Below, piece after piece: positions 30,819-41,587 of a stretch of DNA of 64,000 bases. Source of the stretch: Novosphingobium sp. (GTDB lineage Bacteria; Pseudomonadota; Alphaproteobacteria; Sphingomonadales; Sphingomonadaceae); assembly GCF_024642085.1 (NCBI RefSeq), contig NZ_JAHEBV010000009.1, positions 1 through 64,000 of the forward strand, given 5' to 3'. Within the stretch, counting starts at the first letter, position 1. Each line of letters begins with the position of its first letter. A model generated the notes under the pieces. The model worked only from the letters and a program-made list of their open reading frames with translations. It ran no database searches and was not told where the DNA came from. Made by a program: the position numbers and the translations under genes.

Positions 30819-32027
30819 ATGAGGATGCCCGCCACGTTATTCGCTGCGGTCTCGGCGCTTGCCCTGGCTGCCCCGCTCTATGCAAAAACGGTGCCTGTCC
30901 CTGCCGGAGAAGGCGCGCAGGCGCGGTTGCAGGAAGCGCTGATCCTGGCCGATGCGGGCGACGTGGTTCAACTGGGCGCAGGACGCTTTGCGTTGACCGA
31001 TGGGTTGTCGCTTGATGCCAAGGGCGTGACACTGCGCGGTATGGGCATGGATGCGACCGTGCTCGATTTTTCGGGCCAGCAGGGTGCGGGCGAGGGGCTG
31101 CTCGTTACCTCGGACGACGTCACCCTGCGCGATTTCGCCATCGAGAACACCAAAGGCGACGGGATCAAGAGCAAGGGCGCTGACAACATTGTCTATTACC
31201 GCCTTCGGGTGACCTGGACCGGGGGACCCAAGGAAACCAATGGCGCCTACGGCCTCTACCCGGTCGAGAGTACCGGCGTATTGATCGACGGATGCAAGGT
31301 GTCGGGCGCGTCGGATGCCGGTATCTATGTCGGCCAGTCCAAGGCGATCACGGTCCGCTACAATTATGTGGAAAGCAACGTTGCCGGGATCGAGATCGAG
31401 AACAGCCGCGATGCGCTGGTTTCCGGAAATCTGGTGACGCGCAACACCGGCGGGATTCTGGTGTTCGATCTGCCGAGCCTGCCCGTGATGGGCGGCGGCA
31501 ACACGCTGATCGAAGGTAATATGGTGGTCGGCAACGATACACCCAACTTTGCGCCCAAGGGAAACATCGTGGCTGGCGTTCCGCGTGGGACAGGGGTGAT
31601 GGTCATGGCCAATGACCACGTGGCAATCAGAGGCAACACACTGGTCGACAATCCCACCGCCCAGATGCTGATCGTGGCCTATCCCAATGCCTTCACCGAT
31701 CCGCGCTACAATCCTTTTCCGCGCCAGATCGCGATTGGCGCCAACCGCATCGTAGGCGGCGGCGATGATCCGCAGATTCCCGGCGGAGACCAATTGAAGG
31801 CGGCATTTGGCGGAGCTTTGCCGGCGCTGGTATGGGATGGGCTGGGCGGCAAGGATGCGCTGACCGTTGAGGCAAAGCTGGCCGGACTATCGCTCAACCT
31901 GCCGCAGCAGGGGGCTGCGGCGACTGCAGCGCGGCCCGAGGGCATGGCATTCGCACCGATGCCCGTCATGGCCCTGCCAGGGCCAGTCGGCGCACCCGCT
32001 GCACTGGATGCCCGCGCCAGGCCATGA
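30819..32027 (+). CDS. Parallel beta-helix domain protein (TIGR03805-like)
   Basis: Signal peptide and repeating right-handed beta-helix pattern; paired with diheme cytochrome. Confidence 0.85.
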   Translation: MRMPATLFAAVSALALAAPLYAKTVPVPAGEGAQARLQEALILADAGDVVQLGAGRFALTDGLSLDAKGVTLRGMGMDATVLDFSGQQGAGEGLLVTSDDVTLRDFAIENTKGDGIKSKGADNIVYYRLRVTWTGGPKETNGAYGLYPVESTGVLIDGCKVSGASDAGIYVGQSKAITVRYNYVESNVAGIEIENSRDALVSGNLVTRNTGGILVFDLPSLPVMGGGNTLIEGNMVVGNDTPNFAPKGNIVAGVPRGTGVMVMANDHVAIRGNTLVDNPTAQMLIVAYPNAFTDPRYNPFPRQIAIGANRIVGGGDDPQIPGGDQLKAAFGGALPALVWDGLGGKDALTVEAKLAGLSLNLPQQGAAATAARPEGMAFAPMPVMALPGPVGAPAALDARARP

Positions 32028-33016
32028 GGCTGTTACTCGCCGCTTTCCTGACTTTGACGGCGGCCTGTACGGCCAAGGCGGCCTTGCACAAGACGTCCGT
32101 GGTAAACGATATGGCTGTCACCGCCGCTGCCTTTCCACAGACGTTGAGCGAATATGGCTTCTTCACCGATAACGCGGCGCAGCATCCCGCGTGGGGCGTA
32201 ACGCCATATCGCCTCAACACGCCGCTGTGGTCGGACGGGACCGAAAAGCTGCGCTTTGTGTACCTGCCCGCAGGGTCCAAGGCCAATGCGCAAGGTGATG
32301 GTTTGCTTGACCTTCCGGTCGGGGCGGCGTTGATCAAGACCTTTAAGATGCAGGGCAGGCTGATCGAAACGCGGGTCCTGCTGCACCGGGCCGGGGGCTG
32401 GACGGCGCTTCCCTACGTCTGGAACGCTCAGCAGACCGAGGCGCAGCTGGCGCTGGCGGGCACGCGGATCAATCTGGTCACGCCGCTGGGGCAAGCCATT
32501 TCGTATGCCGTGCCCAATAAAAACCAGTGCAAGGAATGCCACGCAACAGCAGGGGTTTTAACGCCGATTGGGCCCAAGGCGCGTAACCTCAGTACCGCCT
32601 GGCTTGCTGACATGCATGCGGCGGGACGGCTCGACGCTGTGCCTGCCGCCGGGCGGCGCATACCGCTGTGGGAAGACCGTGCGAAGGTGCCCGTGGCGGA
32701 TACGGCGCGGGGCTGGCTTGATGTCAACTGTGCGCATTGCCACAAACCCGGCGGCGCGGCATCCAACTCCGGCCTGTACTTGGGCTGGGAAGTAGCAGAC
32801 CCCGCCGCGCTTGGGGTTGGCAAGCGGCCGGTCGCAGCCGGACGCGGTGCGGGCGATCTTGCCTTTGGCGTAGTTCCAGGTGACCCCGATCATTCAATCC
32901 TGGTTTTCCGCATGGCCAGTCTGGAAGGCGGCGTAGCCATGCCGGAACTGGGACGTGCTACCGTCGATCCTGATGGTCTGGCGGCAGTCCGCGCGTGGAT
33001 AACGGCCATGCGGTAA
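32024..33016 (+). CDS. SO2930-family diheme c-type cytochrome (TIGR03806-like)
   Basis: Two CXXCH motifs (CKECH, CAHCH); ATGA overlap with upstream gene. Confidence 0.87.
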   Translation: MRLLLAAFLTLTAACTAKAALHKTSVVNDMAVTAAAFPQTLSEYGFFTDNAAQHPAWGVTPYRLNTPLWSDGTEKLRFVYLPAGSKANAQGDGLLDLPVGAALIKTFKMQGRLIETRVLLHRAGGWTALPYVWNAQQTEAQLALAGTRINLVTPLGQAISYAVPNKNQCKECHATAGVLTPIGPKARNLSTAWLADMHAAGRLDAVPAAGRRIPLWEDRAKVPVADTARGWLDVNCAHCHKPGGAASNSGLYLGWEVADPAALGVGKRPVAAGRGAGDLAFGVVPGDPDHSILVFRMASLEGGVAMPELGRATVDPDGLAAVRAWITAMR

Positions 33017-33090
33017 TCGCGCCGCTGGACCTTTTTGCTGCACTTGCGTAACTGACGCTTGCGAAGCAGGGGTTTCCCGGGAGTTTTCTT

Positions 33091-33786
33091 TTGCGCAAAT
33101 TTGGCCTGATCGGCGGCATGTCCTGGCTGTCGACCCGCACCTATTACGATCACATCAACAAGCTGGTGCAAGCCCGTGCTGGCTTCCCGGCCAGTGCGCC
33201 GCTGCTTATCGAAAGCCTGGACTTTGCGCCATTGGCCCGCTTGTCGACTGCTGCAGAATGGGCGCGCGCGGCCAAGATCCTGGCTGCTTCAGCCAAGCGG
33301 CTGGAAAAAGCGGGTGCGACCGCGCTGCTGATCGGTGCAAATTCGATGCACAAGGTTTACGATGAAGTGGCCGGCGCGGTATCGGTCCCGGTGATACATA
33401 TCGCCGAATGCGTGGCTGACCGGATGGCGCAGGCCGGGGTGCGAAAGGCCGCCGTGATCGGAACCCGAAACGTGATGCTGGAAAGCTTTTACCGTCAAAA
33501 GCTGATCGCCCGCGATATCGAACTGCTGCCGCCCGAGATGGCCTTCGTCGATACTCTGGATCGGATTATTTACGACGAACTGCTGAAGGGCAAAGCAAGC
33601 CGTCAGGCCGAACGCGAGCTTAAGACAATCATCACCAACTTGGCGCAAGACGGCGCGCAGGCGGTGGCGCTGGGCTGTACAGAGCTTGAAATGGTGGTCG
33701 ACGTCGATGCCAATGTGCTGCCAATCTATGATTGCACCCGGATTCATGCCGAAGCGGCAGTCGAATGGATCATGGGCGGGGAGTGA
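33091..33786 (+). CDS. Aspartate/glutamate racemase family protein
   Basis: TTG start; FGLIGGMSWLST, LIGANSMHK, ALGCTELEM. Confidence 0.92.
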   Translation: MRKFGLIGGMSWLSTRTYYDHINKLVQARAGFPASAPLLIESLDFAPLARLSTAAEWARAAKILAASAKRLEKAGATALLIGANSMHKVYDEVAGAVSVPVIHIAECVADRMAQAGVRKAAVIGTRNVMLESFYRQKLIARDIELLPPEMAFVDTLDRIIYDELLKGKASRQAERELKTIITNLAQDGAQAVALGCTELEMVVDVDANVLPIYDCTRIHAEAAVEWIMGGE

Positions 33787-34946
33787 ACAGCCCTGCACCC
33801 TATGCAAGTGATCCTGCGACTAGCCGCGGGCGCGAGTTTCCTCTGGAAGCGGCGCTGGCTCGCGGACCGCGCAGCGCCTTTCAGCGCGATCGCGACCGGA
33901 TTGTCCATTCGATCAGTTTTCGCCGCCTGCGCCACAAAACCCAGGTTTTTATTGCGCCCGACGGAGACCACTACCGCGTCCGGCTGACGCACAGCCTGGA
34001 AGTGGCCCAGATTGGCCGGGTCATTGCCCGCGCGCTGGGGCTGGATGAGGATCTGACCGAGGCGCTGTGCCTGGCCCATGATATTGGCCACCCGCCGTTC
34101 GGACATGCCGGCGAAGATGCGCTTGATGCGGCCCTGCAGACGCGCGGCGGATTTGATCACAATGAACATTCGCTGCGCACGCTAATGCGGCTCGACAGCC
34201 CTTACATCGAACATGACGGCCTAAACCTGTCGTGGGAAGTGCTGGAAGGTCTGGCCAAGCACAACGGCCCTGTCGGCATGGTGGGCTGGGCGCTGGAAGA
34301 ACTTGACGCCGCTTTTCCGCTGTCGCTTACATCCTGGCCCTCGCTTGAGGCCCAGGTTGCTGCGCTGGCCGATGACATCGCTTATGATAACCACGATATC
34401 GACGATGGACTGCGGGCCGGGTTCCTGAGCCTTGACGAACTGCTGACGCTGCCCTTCGTGGCTGATCAATGGCGCGCGATTGAAGCGAAATTTCCTGATG
34501 CACCGCGTGACCGCAAGCTGCGCGAACTGGTCCGCAGCCAGATCGGGCTGATGGTCAATGATGTGATCGGCGAAACTGCGGCGCGTGCGCAAGGCATGAC
34601 CAGCGTTCAGGACGTCCGCGGGGCCGATCGGGCAACGTCCGCCTTCTCCAGCGCTCTCGCAGACGAAGAACGTGCGCTTAAACGTTTCATGTATGAAAAA
34701 CTTTACCACCACCCCCAGCAGATGCACACCGCTGAGCGTGCGAGGCAGGTAACCGCCGGGCTCTACGCGGCCTATTCGCAAGATCCCGAACTGATGGCAG
34801 AAAGCTGGGAATGCTGTCTTCCGCAGAACGAGCCCCAAGCCAGCCGCCATATTGCGGACTATATTGCGGGAATGACCGACCGGTTTGCGATTTTCGAATA
34901 TGCGCGGATCTTCGGTAAGACACCGGAAGGGCTGAGCAATGTCTAA
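33783..34946 (+). CDS. Deoxyguanosinetriphosphate triphosphohydrolase-like (dGTPase)
   Basis: HD motifs: RLTHSLEVAQIG, CLAHDIGHPPFGHAGE; GTG start in a GTGA overlap. Confidence 0.92.
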   Translation: MNSPAPYASDPATSRGREFPLEAALARGPRSAFQRDRDRIVHSISFRRLRHKTQVFIAPDGDHYRVRLTHSLEVAQIGRVIARALGLDEDLTEALCLAHDIGHPPFGHAGEDALDAALQTRGGFDHNEHSLRTLMRLDSPYIEHDGLNLSWEVLEGLAKHNGPVGMVGWALEELDAAFPLSLTSWPSLEAQVAALADDIAYDNHDIDDGLRAGFLSLDELLTLPFVADQWRAIEAKFPDAPRDRKLRELVRSQIGLMVNDVIGETAARAQGMTSVQDVRGADRATSAFSSALADEERALKRFMYEKLYHHPQQMHTAERARQVTAGLYAAYSQDPELMAESWECCLPQNEPQASRHIADYIAGMTDRFAIFEYARIFGKTPEGLSNV

Positions 34947-35619
34947 GCCGGTCCGCATCGCTTTGGTCGGCGCGACTGGCCTCATCGGACAAAGCTTGAT
35001 CCGGACTGCCGTCAATCGCAGCGATGTACGTATTGTCGCTATCGCCCGGCGCGAAGTTCCGCTTCCGCCCGGCGCACGAATGGAAGTGCTGGTGGCCCAG
35101 CCTGAAGGCTGGGACGATGCCATTGCTGCCGCCAATGCCGATGTGCTGGTCTGCGCCTTAGGAACCACGATCAGGCAAGTTGGCGGAGATCAGGCAGCGT
35201 TCCGGGCGGTTGATCAGGGCCTGGTCCTGGCAGTCGCCCGCGCCGCCAAGGCTGCGCATGTGCGGCAGATGATCGTCATATCCTCGATCGGGGCGGACAT
35301 GGCGGCGAAAAACTTTTATTTGCGGGTCAAAGGCGAGGTGGAGCAGGCTTTGGCCAAAATCGGGATCACCCGGCTTGATATTGTCCGTCCCGGGCTCCTG
35401 CGCGGCGCGCGCGGTGAACGGAGGATTGGCGAGAGGTTGGCGATGATTGTCAGCCCGCTGACCGATCTGCTTTTGCACGGGGGTTTTCGCAAATATCGTT
35501 CAGTAAAGGCCGCCACGGTCGCGCGGGCCATTATCGGCCTTGCAAAGGAAAAGCCTGCGGGGCGGTTTGTTTATGAACACGATGCCATTCTGCGTGCAGC
35601 CCGCAAGGCCGGGGACTGA
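34939..35619 (+). CDS. NAD(P)-binding (NmrA/epimerase-like) protein
   Basis: VGATGLIGQSLIR Rossmann motif. Confidence 0.85.
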   Translation: MSKPVRIALVGATGLIGQSLIRTAVNRSDVRIVAIARREVPLPPGARMEVLVAQPEGWDDAIAAANADVLVCALGTTIRQVGGDQAAFRAVDQGLVLAVARAAKAAHVRQMIVISSIGADMAAKNFYLRVKGEVEQALAKIGITRLDIVRPGLLRGARGERRIGERLAMIVSPLTDLLLHGGFRKYRSVKAATVARAIIGLAKEKPAGRFVYEHDAILRAARKAGD

Positions 35620-35679
35620 AATGGCTTGCGGCGTTGACTTCGCAAGTGCGAAACGGCATCGCCCACCCAGTCGCTGATC

Positions 35680-35880
35680 GCGCGGGAGAGTTCTGGTGAT
35701 TCGTTCACCGGACGCCGAAGGAGCAACCGCCCCGGAATCTCTCAGGCCAACGGACCGCGTGGATCGTTAGCGATGCTCTGGAAAGTGTTCCTAGTCCTTC
35801 GGGGCCGGGGGCCGCCGAAGGGGTAACCGGGCCGTTCGCGGATCGGGAAAGCTCTCAGGTTTCCGTGACAGAGGGGGCAC
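35680..35880 (+). promoter_or_regulatory. Tandem glycine riboswitch
   Basis: Aptamer 1 gggagag..cgccgaaggagcaa..ctctcagg; aptamer 2 ctctgg..cgccgaaggggtaa..ctctcagg..gacagaggggg; directly upstream of gcvT. Confidence 0.93.
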
Positions 35881-35916
35881 AGATGGTTTGTCCTGCTGTG
35901 CGGAAGGTATCCTCTC

Positions 35917-37053
35917 GTGTCCGATGTAATCCCCGACGATGATGGCGCTGAGCCGATTGATACCATGATGCTGCCGCTTGACGCGTGGCACCGTGAACGC
36001 GGCGGCCGGATGGTGGAGTTTGCCGGGTACTGGATGCCGGTCCAATACGAAGGTATACTGGCCGAACACCTGTGGACGCGCGAAAGCGCCGGGCTGTTCG
36101 ATGTCAGCCACATGGGCCAGCTCTATATTGCAGGCGAAGGCGTTGAGGCAGCGCTGGAAGCGGTCTTGCCGATCGATTTGGCGACGCTCAAACCTTACGG
36201 CCCGCGCTATTCGCTGCTGCTGGACGAGAACGGCGGTATTCTGGACGATCTGATGGTTACGCGCTGGAACACAGGTTTCTACCTGGTGGTCAACGGAGCG
36301 ACCAAATGGGATGATATTGCCCATCTTCGCGAAGGCCTGCCCGATGAAGTGACGATTTCCCATCTCGACGATAGTGCACTGCTGGCGCTCCAGGGTCCAA
36401 AGTCATTTACCGCGCTGGAACGCGTTGTAACCGGAAAGTACCCGCTATCTGGCCTGACCTTTATGAAGGGTGGCCAATTCAAGATTGCCGGAATTGACGC
36501 CTGGATCAGCCGTTCAGGCTACACGGGCGAGGACGGCTTCGAGATTTCGATCCCGGCCGAGAATGCAGCGCAGATTGCGGATCTGATCTGCCAACAGCCC
36601 GAGGTTAAGCCGATCGGTCTTGGCGCGCGTGACAGTTTGCGGCTGGAAGCCGGACTGCCATTGTATGGCCATGACCTTTCGCCTGATACCAGCCCGGTCG
36701 AGGCTGATCTGCTGTTTGCGATCAATAAACGGCGGCGCATTGAAGGCGGGTTTCCCGGTGCCCACCGCATCATGGGCGAGCTGGCCAGTGGCACACCGCG
36801 CAAGCGCGTAGGCTTGGCGCTGGATGGGCGGCAGGCTGCCCGTGAAGGGGCAGAGGTTTACAAGGAAGACAAGAAGGTTGGTATTCTGACCTCGGGCGGT
36901 TTCTCCCCCACGCTCGGCCATCCAATCGCGATGGCCTATGTCGATGCGGCCCATGCAGCATCCGGCACCATTCTTACCATCGACATTCGCGGAAAGCGCC
37001 TGCCTGCCGGTGTGGTGCCGATGCCATTCGTCCCCCACCGCTATCACCGCTGA
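35917..37053 (+). CDS. gcvT: Glycine cleavage system aminomethyltransferase T
   Basis: GTG start; MPVQYEGILAEHLWTRESAGLFDVSHMGQ. Confidence 0.95.
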   Translation: MSDVIPDDDGAEPIDTMMLPLDAWHRERGGRMVEFAGYWMPVQYEGILAEHLWTRESAGLFDVSHMGQLYIAGEGVEAALEAVLPIDLATLKPYGPRYSLLLDENGGILDDLMVTRWNTGFYLVVNGATKWDDIAHLREGLPDEVTISHLDDSALLALQGPKSFTALERVVTGKYPLSGLTFMKGGQFKIAGIDAWISRSGYTGEDGFEISIPAENAAQIADLICQQPEVKPIGLGARDSLRLEAGLPLYGHDLSPDTSPVEADLLFAINKRRRIEGGFPGAHRIMGELASGTPRKRVGLALDGRQAAREGAEVYKEDKKVGILTSGGFSPTLGHPIAMAYVDAAHAASGTILTIDIRGKRLPAGVVPMPFVPHRYHR

Positions 37054-37063
37054 GGAGCCAGAC

Positions 37064-37435
37064 ATGCCCCGCTACTTTACCAAAGACCATGAATGGATCG
37101 ACGTTGACGGGGGCACCGGCACCGTCGGAATCACGGACTATGCCCAGGGCCAGCTTGGTGACATCACATATGTTGATCTGCCCGCTTCGGGATCGGCTGT
37201 AAAAAAGGGCGATGCTCCCTGCGTGGTGGACAGCGTCAAAGCGGCCAGTGATGTCTATGCGCCTGTCAGCGGCACGGTCAGTGAAGCCAACGCTGCACTG
37301 GAAGGTGAACCCGAACTGGTCAACACGGATCCCGAGGCTGGCGGCTGGCTATTCCGCGTAATGTTGAGCGATGCAGGCGAGCTGGAAGGCCTGATGGATC
37401 AGGCGGCCTACGACGCCTACATAGCGGGGCTGTAG
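37064..37435 (+). CDS. gcvH: Glycine cleavage system H protein
   Basis: MPRYFTKDHEW; lipoyl site VVDSVKAASDVYAPVSG. Confidence 0.96.
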   Translation: MPRYFTKDHEWIDVDGGTGTVGITDYAQGQLGDITYVDLPASGSAVKKGDAPCVVDSVKAASDVYAPVSGTVSEANAALEGEPELVNTDPEAGGWLFRVMLSDAGELEGLMDQAAYDAYIAGL

Positions 37436-37441
37436 GATCAG

Positions 37442-38800
37442 ATGCGCTATCTTCCCCTGACTAAGGCTGACCGTAACGAAATGCTCGGCGTAATTGGCGC
37501 CGCGACGGTTGACGATCTGTTCGTAGATGTTCCTGCCGCGGCGCGCCTGGCTGGCCCGATTGCTGGACTGCCGCTGCGGGCGTCCGAAATGGCGGTTGAA
37601 CGCCACATGGGCGCACTGGCAGCGAAAAACCTGTCAGCCGGAGCGGCGCCTTTTTTCCTGGGCGCGGGGGCCTATCGCCACCATATCCCCGCGTCTGTCG
37701 ATCATCTGATCCAGCGCGGCGAGTTTCTGACCGCCTATACTCCCTACCAGCCCGAAATTGCGCAAGGCACGCTGCAAGTGCTTTTCGAATTCCAGACACA
37801 GGTTGCCAGGCTTTTCGGCGTCGATGTGGCCAATGCCTCGATGTACGATGGTTCGACCGCGTGCTGGGAAGCCGTCGCGATGGCCGGACGCATTACCAAG
37901 CGCCGCAAAGCGGTGATCGATCGCGGACTGCACCCGCATTACGTCAGCACCGCGCGCACGATGGCCAAGTTCACCGGCGACGTGATTGACTACAAGGCTC
38001 CCAAGCTAGAGGCCGATTGTGATACCGCCGGGGTCATTTCTGCCATCGATGCCGAGACAAGCTGCGTCGTGGTCCAATATCCCGACCTTTTGGGCCGTAT
38101 CCCTGATCTGGCCGCAATTGCCGAAGCCGCCCACGGTGCAGGCGCTCTGCTGATCGCGGTTGTAACGGAGCCTGTCTCGCTTGGCTTGCTCGAAGCGCCG
38201 GGGCATCTTGGCGCTGATATCGTGGTGGGCGAAGGGCAGGCAATTGGCGTAGGGCTTCAGTTTGGCGGGCCGTACCTTGGCCTGTTCGGATGCCGCGAAA
38301 AGTTCATGCGGCAGATGCCTGGACGGCTCTGCGGTGAAACCGTCGATGCCGAAGGCAAACGCGGCTTCGTGCTGACCCTGTCGACCCGCGAGCAGCATAT
38401 CCGCCGCGAAAAGGCGACCAGCAATATTTGCACCAATGCAGGGCTTTGTGCGTTGGCTTTTAGCATTCACATGACCTTGCTGGGGGGAGAGGGGCTGGAG
38501 CAGCTGGCCCTGGTCAACCATGCCCGCGCGCAGGATCTGGCCGAGCGGCTGGCCAAGGTGTCGGGCGTCACTATTCTCAACGGCGCCTATTTCAATGAGT
38601 TCACCGTGATCCTGCCCAAGGATGCGCGCGAGGTCGTGCGCGAGCTTGCTGACCGAAGCGTGCTCGGCGGTGTATCGCTGGGTCGGCTTTATCCCGACGA
38701 TGCGGCGTTGGCCAACGGACTGCTCGTTACAGCCACCGAATGCACCACGGCCGAGGATATCGAAGCCCTGGCCGCTGCACTTGAAGGAGTTCTGGCATGA
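37442..38800 (+). CDS. gcvPA: Glycine dehydrogenase subunit 1
   Basis: 452 aa N-terminal P-protein homologue. Confidence 0.95.
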   Translation: MRYLPLTKADRNEMLGVIGAATVDDLFVDVPAAARLAGPIAGLPLRASEMAVERHMGALAAKNLSAGAAPFFLGAGAYRHHIPASVDHLIQRGEFLTAYTPYQPEIAQGTLQVLFEFQTQVARLFGVDVANASMYDGSTACWEAVAMAGRITKRRKAVIDRGLHPHYVSTARTMAKFTGDVIDYKAPKLEADCDTAGVISAIDAETSCVVVQYPDLLGRIPDLAAIAEAAHGAGALLIAVVTEPVSLGLLEAPGHLGADIVVGEGQAIGVGLQFGGPYLGLFGCREKFMRQMPGRLCGETVDAEGKRGFVLTLSTREQHIRREKATSNICTNAGLCALAFSIHMTLLGGEGLEQLALVNHARAQDLAERLAKVSGVTILNGAYFNEFTVILPKDAREVVRELADRSVLGGVSLGRLYPDDAALANGLLVTATECTTAEDIEALAAALEGVLA

Positions 38801-40368
38801 CCGCCCTCAACACTGCGGGCTGGCGTCCCGAAATGGGCCCGGCGCAGCACCCCGATCAGGAAAGTCACGCCCAGGAAACCGCCAGCGGGGACAAGGGTCT
38901 GATGCTGGAAGAACCTTTGATATTCGAACTGGGCAAACCCGGATCGACAGGGGTTGATATCGATCCCGCCAGCCGCGCGCCTTCTGACACCTTGGAGCGG
39001 TTCCGGCGCAAGAGCCAAGCGGCTTTGCCCGGCCTGACTGAGCCGGAAACAGTGCGCCATTACACCCGGCTCAGCAGACAGAACTATGCGATAGATCTGG
39101 GGCCGTTTCCGCTGGGATCGTGCACGATGAAGCACAACCCGCGGCTGAACGAAAAGATCGCGCGAATGGCCGGATTTGCTGATCTTCACCCTCTCGCACC
39201 CCAGCAGACAACACGCGGTGCTCTGGCAGTAATCAACGAACTGGCCCACTGGCTGATAACGCTGACAGGCATGCACGGCGTAGCGATGACGCCCAAGGCT
39301 GGCGCGCATGGCGAATTGTGCGGCGTGCTGTGTATCAAGGCAGCGCTGCAGGCGCGGGGTGAGGACCGCCGTGTCATGCTGGTGCCGGAAAGCGCCCACG
39401 GCACCAATCCTGCCACGGCAGCCTTTGCCGGCTTTGACATTGAAAACATACCCGCGACCGCCGAGGGCCGTGTTGACCTTGCCGCGCTGAAGGCACGGCT
39501 TGGTCCGGACGTGGCGGGGGTGATGATTACCAACCCTAATACTTGCGGGCTGTTCGAGCCTGATCTTAAAGTGATTTCTGATGCGGTTCACGCGGCCGGC
39601 GGTTATGTCTATTGCGACGGGGCCAACTTCAATGCGATTGTCGGCAGGGTCCGTCCGGGCGATCTGGGCGTCGATGCGATGCACATCAACTTGCATAAGA
39701 CGTTCTCCACTCCTCATGGTGGAGGCGGACCCGGCTCGGGCCCGGTGGTGCTGTCCGAGGCCCTTAGCCCCTATGGTCCGCTGCCTTATACCGCGCGAAT
39801 GGCTGACGGCACCGTTCGGCTGATCGAAGAAGAGGATGCGGCGGAAATGGGCCACAGTCAGGCCTTTGGACGCATGGCCGCATTTCACGGGCAAATGGGC
39901 ATGTTCACCCGCGCGCTGACCTACATCCTCAGCCACGGGGCGGACGGACTCAAGCAGGTGGCAGAGGATGCAGTGCTAAATGCTAACTACGTCCTTCGCA
40001 GCCTGGAAGACGTCCTCGACGCGCCGTTTGGGCAAAGCGGGCCATGTATGCATGAGGCCTTGTTCAGCGACGACAACCTACCCGATGGGTTCTCCACTCT
40101 AGATATCGCCAAGGGTCTTATCGACGAGGGTTTCCATCCGATGACGGTCTATTTTCCGCTGGTCGTCCACGGCGCCATGCTGATTGAGCCGACTGAGACC
40201 GAGAGCAAAGCCGGCCTTGACCGGTTCATCGGGTCGATGCGCAGCCTGGCCGCCCGGGCCAAAGCCAGCGACGCCACCTTGAAGACCGCGCCGCACTACG
40301 CACCGCGCCGCCGGCTTGATGAAACGCAAGCCGCGCGCAGACCGGTGCTAAACTGGCAAGGAAACTGA
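38797..40368 (+). CDS. gcvPB: Glycine dehydrogenase subunit 2
   Basis: 523 aa; [19 protein letters not shown] lysine. Confidence 0.95.
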   Translation: MTALNTAGWRPEMGPAQHPDQESHAQETASGDKGLMLEEPLIFELGKPGSTGVDIDPASRAPSDTLERFRRKSQAALPGLTEPETVRHYTRLSRQNYAIDLGPFPLGSCTMKHNPRLNEKIARMAGFADLHPLAPQQTTRGALAVINELAHWLITLTGMHGVAMTPKAGAHGELCGVLCIKAALQARGEDRRVMLVPESAHGTNPATAAFAGFDIENIPATAEGRVDLAALKARLGPDVAGVMITNPNTCGLFEPDLKVISDAVHAAGGYVYCDGANFNAIVGRVRPGDLGVDAMHINLHKTFSTPHGGGGPGSGPVVLSEALSPYGPLPYTARMADGTVRLIEEEDAAEMGHSQAFGRMAAFHGQMGMFTRALTYILSHGADGLKQVAEDAVLNANYVLRSLEDVLDAPFGQSGPCMHEALFSDDNLPDGFSTLDIAKGLIDEGFHPMTVYFPLVVHGAMLIEPTETESKAGLDRFIGSMRSLAARAKASDATLKTAPHYAPRRRLDETQAARRPVLNWQGN

Positions 40369-40373
40369 GCGCA

Positions 40374-40880
40374 ATGGACCCCAAGACGCTGCAGACCTGG
40401 CTGCCATTGGCCATTGTAGCTGTGGTCATGGCGCTGCGTTGGAAGTCCATGTCCCGGCCGCGGCCGTTGCGGCTGGCATTCCTGATCATCGCGCCTGTGG
40501 TCGTACTGATGGCCGCGGCGCTACTGATCGTAGCGCAGCCGCCCAGCGCTTTGGGTTGGCTGGCACTGGCAGGCGGCTTGGCAATCGGTGCGTTGCTGGG
40601 TTGGCAGCGCGCCAGGCTGCTGCATTTTGAACGGGATACGGTCACTAACAAGCTGCAGTACCGGCAGACGCCAGCCGCGCTGTTCTTGATTATCGGCTTG
40701 ATCGTGGCGAAGCGTCTTATTCTGCCCCAGCCGGGTGCAGCACCGGGTGGCAAGGATGCCGCTATGGCATTGGTGATGACCGACGGTTTGCTTGGCTTTG
40801 CCCTGGGTATGGTGATCGCAGCCAACTTGACCATGTGGCTGCGCTCCCGATACATTCCGCATCACGATCTGGAGGGCTGA
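40374..40880 (+). CDS. DUF1453/CcdC-like membrane protein
   Basis: 168 aa multi-TM protein. Confidence 0.7.
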   Translation: MDPKTLQTWLPLAIVAVVMALRWKSMSRPRPLRLAFLIIAPVVVLMAAALLIVAQPPSALGWLALAGGLAIGALLGWQRARLLHFERDTVTNKLQYRQTPAALFLIIGLIVAKRLILPQPGAAPGGKDAAMALVMTDGLLGFALGMVIAANLTMWLRSRYIPHHDLEG

Positions 40881-40883
40881 TCC

Positions 40884-41333
40884 ATGTGGGCCGCACTGTT
40901 TTCACTGACCAACCTTGTCGCTGTGGCGGGGTGGATCGTGTTAGTAGCTCTGCCGCGCGCGCCGCTGGCACGTAGTTTCGTAATGTATGGCTGTGTTGGC
41001 CTGCTTTGCCTGACTTATGCCGTATTGATGGCCTTGATGATAGCGGGCGCGGCCGGAATAGCCCAGGGGATGGATAGTTATACGATCGCCGGCATACGCG
41101 GTCTGTTTTCGACCGACGGTGGCATCGTGATCGGCTGGACGCATTACCTTGCGTTTGACCTCTTTACAGGCCTGTGGATCGCATCGGACGCCGACAACAA
41201 GGGCTATTCGCGTTTGGGCCAGACACCTTTCTTGCTGGTGACGTTTCTGGTTGGCCCAGTTGGACTGGTAGCATGGCTACTCGTACGGGAACGCCGCGCC
41301 CGCGCTGCAGCGCGAGACGCGGGTTCACGCTGA
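40884..41333 (+). CDS. ABA4-like (DUF4281) membrane protein
   Basis: TNLVAVAGWIVL...GWTHYLAFDLFTGLWIASDA. Confidence 0.78.
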   Translation: MWAALFSLTNLVAVAGWIVLVALPRAPLARSFVMYGCVGLLCLTYAVLMALMIAGAAGIAQGMDSYTIAGIRGLFSTDGGIVIGWTHYLAFDLFTGLWIASDADNKGYSRLGQTPFLLVTFLVGPVGLVAWLLVRERRARAAARDAGSR

Positions 41334-41336
41334 CGG

Positions 41337-41468
41337 TCAGTTTATCGCGTCACTGCCGGCTTGTCCGACAGACTGCACGTCGCGGCCAAGTCCCTTGACC
41401 GTGTTGCAGGCGGTTGCGGTCAAGGCAATGCCAGCGGCGCTGGCGATCAGGATGAACTTGCGGATCAT
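41337..41468 (-). CDS. Entericidin A/B-family small lipoprotein
   Basis: 43 aa MIRKFILIASAAGIALTATACNTVKGLGRDVQSVGQAGSDAIN; lipobox and entericidin motif. Confidence 0.85.
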   Translation of the reverse strand: MIRKFILIASAAGIALTATACNTVKGLGRDVQSVGQAGSDAIN

Positions 41469-41587
41469 GTCGTGTTCCTTTGTTGGCAAGGGCAGTTTTA
41501 ATCGAATCTCATGCGGTGCCATTAAGACTAGCAGACGTACCATGAAACGTCTGACCTTGCCGCTTGGTTCCCGGATGCGGTAGGGCG

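Noticed and set aside
38689-39936. 415-aa minus-strand ORF antisense to gcvPB
   Set aside because: Opposite a highly conserved gene; no domain signature.
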